The translations under genes and the position numbers were made by a program. A stretch of 64,000 bases of DNA from Owenia fusiformis. Taxonomy: Eukaryota > Annelida > Polychaeta > Sabellida > Oweniidae. Below are positions 59,222 through 64,000 of this stretch, in pieces; position 1 is the stretch's first letter, and each line of letters begins with the position of its first letter. Location: positions 6,095,525 to 6,159,524 of the forward strand of contig CAIIXF020000004.1 in NCBI GenBank assembly GCA_903813345.2, read 5' to 3'. The notes under the pieces were generated by a model, which saw only the letters and a list, made by a program, of their open reading frames with translations, did not search any database and was not told the DNA's origin.

Positions 59222-59830
59222 ATTATCCCAACGAACGAAGTTCGGTAGGGTTATAGTGAAGCCCTCCGTCCGTCCGTCCGTCCGTCCGTCCGGAAGATAA
59301 CTTTAATACTGGTCAACGGATTTTCTTCATATTTGGTGGAAAGATGTATATTGGTGAATAGTTGTACGCAATTCAAAATGGCCGCCTTATGTGAGATTTC
59401 GCAATAATTGTCTGATCCCTTTAAAATATGGCTATATTATACTCAAATTGAAGGAAGTTTAGGGTATAGATCATTACTAAGGTATTGTATTTTTTATTTG
59501 TGCCTCAGAAAATTCAAAATGGCTGCCAACAGGAATTTGCGTTAATTTTGATATCTTTCTGAAGTATTGCTTTATTATACTCAAATGAAAGGCAATTTAG
59601 ATTAGATTGCAAATATTGTATCGGTTTGTAATTTGGGCCTCGTAAAATTAAAAATGGCCACCGCCTTATGTGGAATTTCGCAATCATTGTCTGATTTCTT
59701 CAAAGTTTGGCTATATTATTCTCAAATTGAAGGACAAGGCGAGATTGCTATTTTGGTATTGTTTCCCGGACCTGTGCCTCAGAAAAGTCAAATCGTCTTT
59801 ATTATTTGTGCCTAAATGCTTTTAAAATTG
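59222..59830 (-). repeat. Dispersed repeat with CGTC microsatellite, inverted copy
   Basis: Starts ATCCCAACGAACGAAGTTCG and a run of CGTC repeats, then several 'caaaatggccgcc' and 'gaaggcaatttaga' phrases. It is the reverse of the repeats at 9990-10556 and 23330-24410. Internal phrases recur about every 130 bases, so the element has a tandem substructure. Confidence 0.7.
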
Positions 59831-61295
59831 GTAGAAATTCTGATAGATCTCCAATGTTTATATTTTTTGTGACAAATACAGATTCATATATGTTATAGTG
59901 TTCGTTGGGGTTTGCTACTCTGTGGAGTTGCCGTTTTCTAGTTTATCCTAATATAACCTCTATGTCAATATAACCATTTTATATAATTGACGAGTACCTA
60001 AATTAATTGTGAAAGCACCTCTCGATGGTATTCAAATCCTGAAACTGTTTCTTTTGCTTTAGACATGCTAAGCAAGGTGGGAATGACCGATATCATCGTC
60101 CAATACTGTAAAACACTTCGCAGACATCACGAAATTCGCGTGAATGTAAAATTGATTCAGGATATCGCGAATTTGAAATTGTATTCCTGGCACATATCAA
60201 GGCTCTTCAAAATCGCCAAAAACCATAAGTTCGTAGCAGTTATCTCAGCTCATCCACGATGACCGAGCGCAATGATTTAGGCAATGACTTTTAGATCAGT
60301 GGCACATAGTTAAACTAGTGCAGCAGTTAAAACATACAATACATGTGTACAAGCACAAGATGCATAGGCCGCATCCTCAAGCATCCCTTCTAAACCATTA
60401 TTGGGAATACATGTCTTAAAATAATTGTATTCCTGTGTTTCTGGCCTTTAAAATAATTCCATCGATTCATATATCCCATAGTAATGTTTAACATCAAGTA
60501 TTTCCAAGTTAAAAATCATTTGCATATTTATCAAATCGCCTCCAATGAATCCAGTCAAAGAAATATTTTTCTTTTCTTACTTCAATCCACAGATTGTGCC
60601 AATATGACACCCAATACTAAAGAACGATTTATTGATTTATTTTGTCTTCAAACAAATCTAATCAAAGCCATAAAACAATAATGTTGCTAAACATACAATA
60701 ATGTTGCTAAACATACAATAATGTTGCTAAACATACATGTTTTAATCGGAAACATCTGACCAGAAATGAAATATTTTGTTAATACAAATAAATTTTTTGT
60801 AATAAATGGATAATATTATGTGAAAATTCACGTCGATAAAACTGCGAACATCAGCTTGTATATGTTTGGTCGAGGAAAAAAGCGGATCTTTTGCAGAGAA
60901 AATCAATCAATTGAACCATATCCTGGCCTACATGTCGTTTTAAAATCGAGTTAACCAGTTCAAGGTTAATTACTTATCTGCCTTTCGTTCTGCCGTGCCA
61001 TCATTCACGATAAATAGTAATAGGGACACGCTTACTATATGCTGAATAAAATCGTAATCGTATGAGGCAGAAATATAAAAGACAAACAAATTACCAGTAC
61101 TGAAATTTTGAGATGAATTCAAACTTGATAACGTTTTACAAGATACACATTTATTTTCTTTAATTTCCAAAAACATCTAACCCACTGAACGATATCTAAT
61201 ATCTAATTAAAATTGCCGGTCATTAATTGCATTCTTGACCGGCAATATGGACCACCACTATGACGTCACATATTGCTCAGCAGGTCAATATTGTA
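59831..61295. other. Nothing recognised apart from a short tandem repeat
   Basis: 60679-60740 has three units of ACAATAATGTTGCTAAACAT. Small open frames (60065-60262 plus, 60970-61176 minus) show no domain or splice support. Confidence 0.35.
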
Positions 61296-61466
61296 CAAAT
61301 AGTGACTGCCATTGAGGGAAATAGTGCATAATATTTTCCTCAAGGGAATATCCTGTCCACTGATATGTTCCCGAGGCTGCAGGCCGAGGGAACAAGTCAG
61401 TGGACAGGATATTCCCGAGAGGAAAATTTTTACACTATTTCCCGAAAATGTGACAGTCACTATTTG
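61296..61466. repeat. Long foldback hairpin
   Basis: Arms of about 75 bases: CAAATAGTGACTG to TATCCTGTCCACTGA on the left and the complement on the right, centred at about 61380 around GAGGCTGCAGGCCGAGGG. Near-perfect pairing with a few indels. Confidence 0.8.
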
Positions 61467-62377
61467 TTTTATTATATACCTGATAAGTACTCTGTAAACA
61501 AAAACAAAATGAGAAGTCTTTTCATTTCAATATCAAATGTTCACAGGTTCTTATTGGCATTTAAAGGCATTTTACCTTTCAACTCCTATAATCTCAGATT
61601 TGGGGGAAGATAAGATGTACTATTGACTGGTCACATGACCTAACTGGTGATTAGTACAATTCATCTTCCCCGAAAGCAGGGATTTAGGACTTTCCAGGGA
61701 ATTAGTTCATCTATTCCATGTCATGTGACCATGAATAAGCCAATGAGCATCTAGAATACATTTGAGGTATATAATAAAGTAAAATGAATGCCTTCTAAAC
61801 TAGCACTAAAACCCCTAGAACTGGCCCGACAAGGTGGTAATAATATAAATTAATGAATAGCAGGGTTACCAAAACTTTTGAGGGCAGTGTATTTTGCGCT
61901 GGGTAATATGGTAATATAATACTACTGTCGAGTAATTGACAGTAATGCTTAATAGAATGAAAATTAGGAAATTATTGTCTTCGAAAATCTGATAGGCTTT
62001 TAAAATTATTGTTTGTAATAATGGAATTGGCTTCATTATGACCGCTTATGCTTCTCAATGGTCAATTTTCGATGAACATTTGTAATGTCTCAAACGAGAA
62101 GTAACACCAAACTAATACATCAAACGCCTTGTTTGTAATGATCCTCGATGACACGTTACTACACAGTCTCAGCTGGAGTGGCCATTTAGCCCTTATTGCT
62201 CTGGAGTTGAGCATCGAACTCTCGAGCGGAGTGTCCTGGGTTGGACGATCGTCCTCGGGGTCGTTACATTGGTGTCTTATGTGTGATTTTCCCTCGTGTA
62301 TCAGCGTGTCGTCCTTCAAGGGATGGTGTTATGACCGTCGAAAACAAGTTGCAACTACGGTCTCGGTGGCTATATAA
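61467..62377. other. Nothing recognised
   Basis: Open frames on both strands at 62062-62377 overlap each other and lack any recognisable domain or splice border. Confidence 0.35.
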
Positions 62378-62450
62378 CCCTCATGGCTCAGAGGTAGAGC
62401 ATTGGATTCCGAAGTGAAAGGTTAGGGCTCCATCCCCGCAAAGGACATAG
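62378..62450 (+). other. tRNA-like sequence, probably a tRNA pseudogene or SINE head
   Basis: TGGCTCAGAGGTAGAGCA is a good A box/D arm. TTGGATTCCGAA looks like the anticodon arm of an Arg tRNA (CCG), but its 3' stem strand is mismatched (GTGAA in place of TCCAA). The T-arm (GGGCTCCATCCCC) departs from the B box, and the acceptor stem does not close. It is not likely to be a working tRNA. Confidence 0.4.
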
Positions 62451-62689
62451 AGGAAACCCAATAACATTTTCAACCACGTCCAATGCATTCCAAAACTGTT
62501 TTTAAAAGCTTGTTCAGTAACATGTTCCAAGAAAATTCTCCTTCGTGTTTTTTAATCGCAACTTGTTCACAAACTCGATTATTAAATCAATAGAATACTA
62601 ATAAATTGTTTGTCAATTTTTCTGTGGGTAATATGATATTTATGATAATCTCATTATCTTAGTGTATCCGGGATATTTTTTCTGTCAGG

Positions 62690-63130
62690 TCAATTCGACC
62701 CGAGTTTTATATACATATCGAAAAATTTAAAGGGAGTTACAAGTGCATTCAGTTCACCATTCCAACTCTTCCTCGATACATCTGGAGTATTTTTGCCCGA
62801 TAACATTATCAGTGAGTATCGAGGACATCTATTGGTCATCTGGTCATCATTGTAAACCAGAGGGAGCCACCAAATCAGCACATTGTCTTTGAATAAAAAG
62901 GTGGTAGCAAATCATCGAATTACGAGTGCGTTAAGTACACTATATACATAACATGTTTAAGATCCGTGTCGAGGAATAATGCCTCTAATCCTGCAAATAT
63001 GTACAATGTCCTTGAAAGGTAATGGATTCTGCGTCGCCAAAGCAGCAATTTGTATTCCGTCAGAGACTTTGGCGACAGATGTGTTAGAAAGGATAACAAC
63101 CAGTATATTCTGGTAATTGTCCATTAATAA
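62690..63130 (-). other. Candidate upstream exons of the guanylate cyclase ligand-binding domain
   Basis: On the minus strand, NILVVILSNTSVAKVSDGIQ with IAALATQNPLPF (63110 downward, after a TTACCAG acceptor) resembles the first strand and helix of ANF-receptor folds. IWWLPLVYNDDQMTNRCPRY (about 62877 downward) resembles the 'W..V.L.Y.DD....C' segment that follows in these folds. Order and strand fit the cyclase gene. Donor sites are not convincing and exons between 58178 and 62690 are missing, so this is only a lead. Confidence 0.2.
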
Positions 63131-63759
63131 GGTACATACGGCAATAACGACCAGAACCACTGTCTATAAATGTCATTGGTAATCAGTCATTGCTTGACAT
63201 TTGGGTATTGTTAATTTGCAATTCAACACCTAAAAATGTCTGGGCTGGGATAACACGATCCTATACTGAATTTGGAGCTTAATTTGATGTCGGCGGCCAT
63301 CGGGAGTCATTTTAGAGTTTGAAATAAAATCAATTGTGTAAAATATCAGTATCTGCTTCAGAGAGTCATTAACATGTTTTGTGGACCGTATTGCAGCATC
63401 TTTGTCTTAAATTCCTCATTTTCTAGATTTTAATGAGAAAAATAAACCATTGAAACGACTTTAGATATTCCCCTACCATCCTGTGTTTTACGTATACTCT
63501 TTAGTCTTTTTTCACTCGTGCTTACATATTATATTTTAACCTACTCGGTCATTAAGAAGAATCCGTCTTGGGATATGGGGAGATAATGGAAGTCTCATTA
63601 AATCCAGAGACAAAGCTCATAAGCTTTTCTCGAAATATGAGAAGTGTCTGGATATCATCATGACACTTTCTGATATTAAAATAAAATTTCTAATTAATTC
63701 CCACATTGTTTTTCTAGTTTGTCAGGTTTGATACCCGAGGTTTGATATTTCGCGCCCAG

Positions 63760-64000
63760 GGGTATTATAAAGGGCACCACCCTTCATGAGTTTATGGCAA
63801 CCACCCTTCATGAGTAAAGTAACCTGATATATCATAAAGGACATCATCCTCTGTGAGTTAATGGCAACCACCCTTCATGAATTAAGTAACCTGATATATC
63901 ATTAAGGACATCATCCTCTGTGAGTTAATGGCAACCACCCTTCATGAATTAAGTAACCTGATATATCATAAAGGACATCATCCTCTGTGAGTTAATAACC
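63760..64000. repeat. 67-bp tandem repeat running off the window
   Basis: GGCAACCACCCTTCATGA starts units at 63796, 63863 and 63930, each followed by 'taacctgatatatcat.aaggacatcatcctctgtgagttaat'. The array continues beyond the end. Confidence 0.85.

Noticed and set aside
62062-62377. Overlapping frames on both strands near 62.1-62.4 kb
   Set aside because: Neither protein shows a domain, and a locally GC-richer patch explains the absence of stops.

Overview
This is a eukaryotic, AT-rich window from an invertebrate animal. Genes have many short exons with GT-AG introns, and the DNA is full of small DNA transposons with terminal inverted repeats, foldback hairpins and minisatellites. The gene content (a matrix metalloproteinase, a receptor guanylate cyclase and a local expansion of PRDM9-like PR/SET domains) and the repeat style suggest a lophotrochozoan such as a mollusc. 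That placement is an inference; nothing here fixes the species.

Region 1 (about 3.0 to 29.8 kb) is a tandem segmental duplication of about 13 kb. Each block carries two plus-strand genes encoding short PR/SET proteins (copies A and B in block 1, C and D in block 2) and, on the minus strand, the 3' end of a matrix metalloproteinase gene. Block 2 leads into the complete metalloproteinase gene (28954-32844). Block 1 keeps only a chimeric hemopexin fragment (15913-16360). Each PR/SET gene could be assembled into five exons with an intact reading frame of 226-228 codons. Exons 1 and 2 together encode a hydrophobic leader, so these proteins look secreted or membrane-inserted and not nuclear.

Region 2 (about 34 to 39.5 kb) is a second, older duplication. 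It holds copies of a small exon that reads as a signal peptide, several of them decayed into a minisatellite, and no complete gene that I can assemble.

Region 3 (42.0 to 44.6 kb) has a fifth, divergent PR/SET gene (copy E, 303 aa) with a signal peptide, a very acidic linker and the PR domain. It is followed by a second terminal PR exon, whose last codons have been amplified into a 32-bp minisatellite.

Region 4 (45.5 to at least 58.2 kb, minus strand) is a natriuretic-peptide-receptor-type membrane guanylate cyclase. Seventeen exons can be joined in frame (998 residues visible): part of the ligand-binding domain, the transmembrane helix, kinase homology domain, dimerisation linker, cyclase domain and a long basic tail. 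The first exons lie upstream and are not securely found. One intron of the cyclase domain contains 18 perfect-length 36-bp repeats, each carrying a splice acceptor plus the first codons of the next exon. They form an in-frame ladder of possible acceptors at the GTP-recognition motif.

The most interesting items are the cluster of putatively secreted PR/SET proteins and the acceptor-carrying repeat ladder in the guanylate cyclase. A recurring theme is minisatellites that begin at exon edges, seen in three separate genes.
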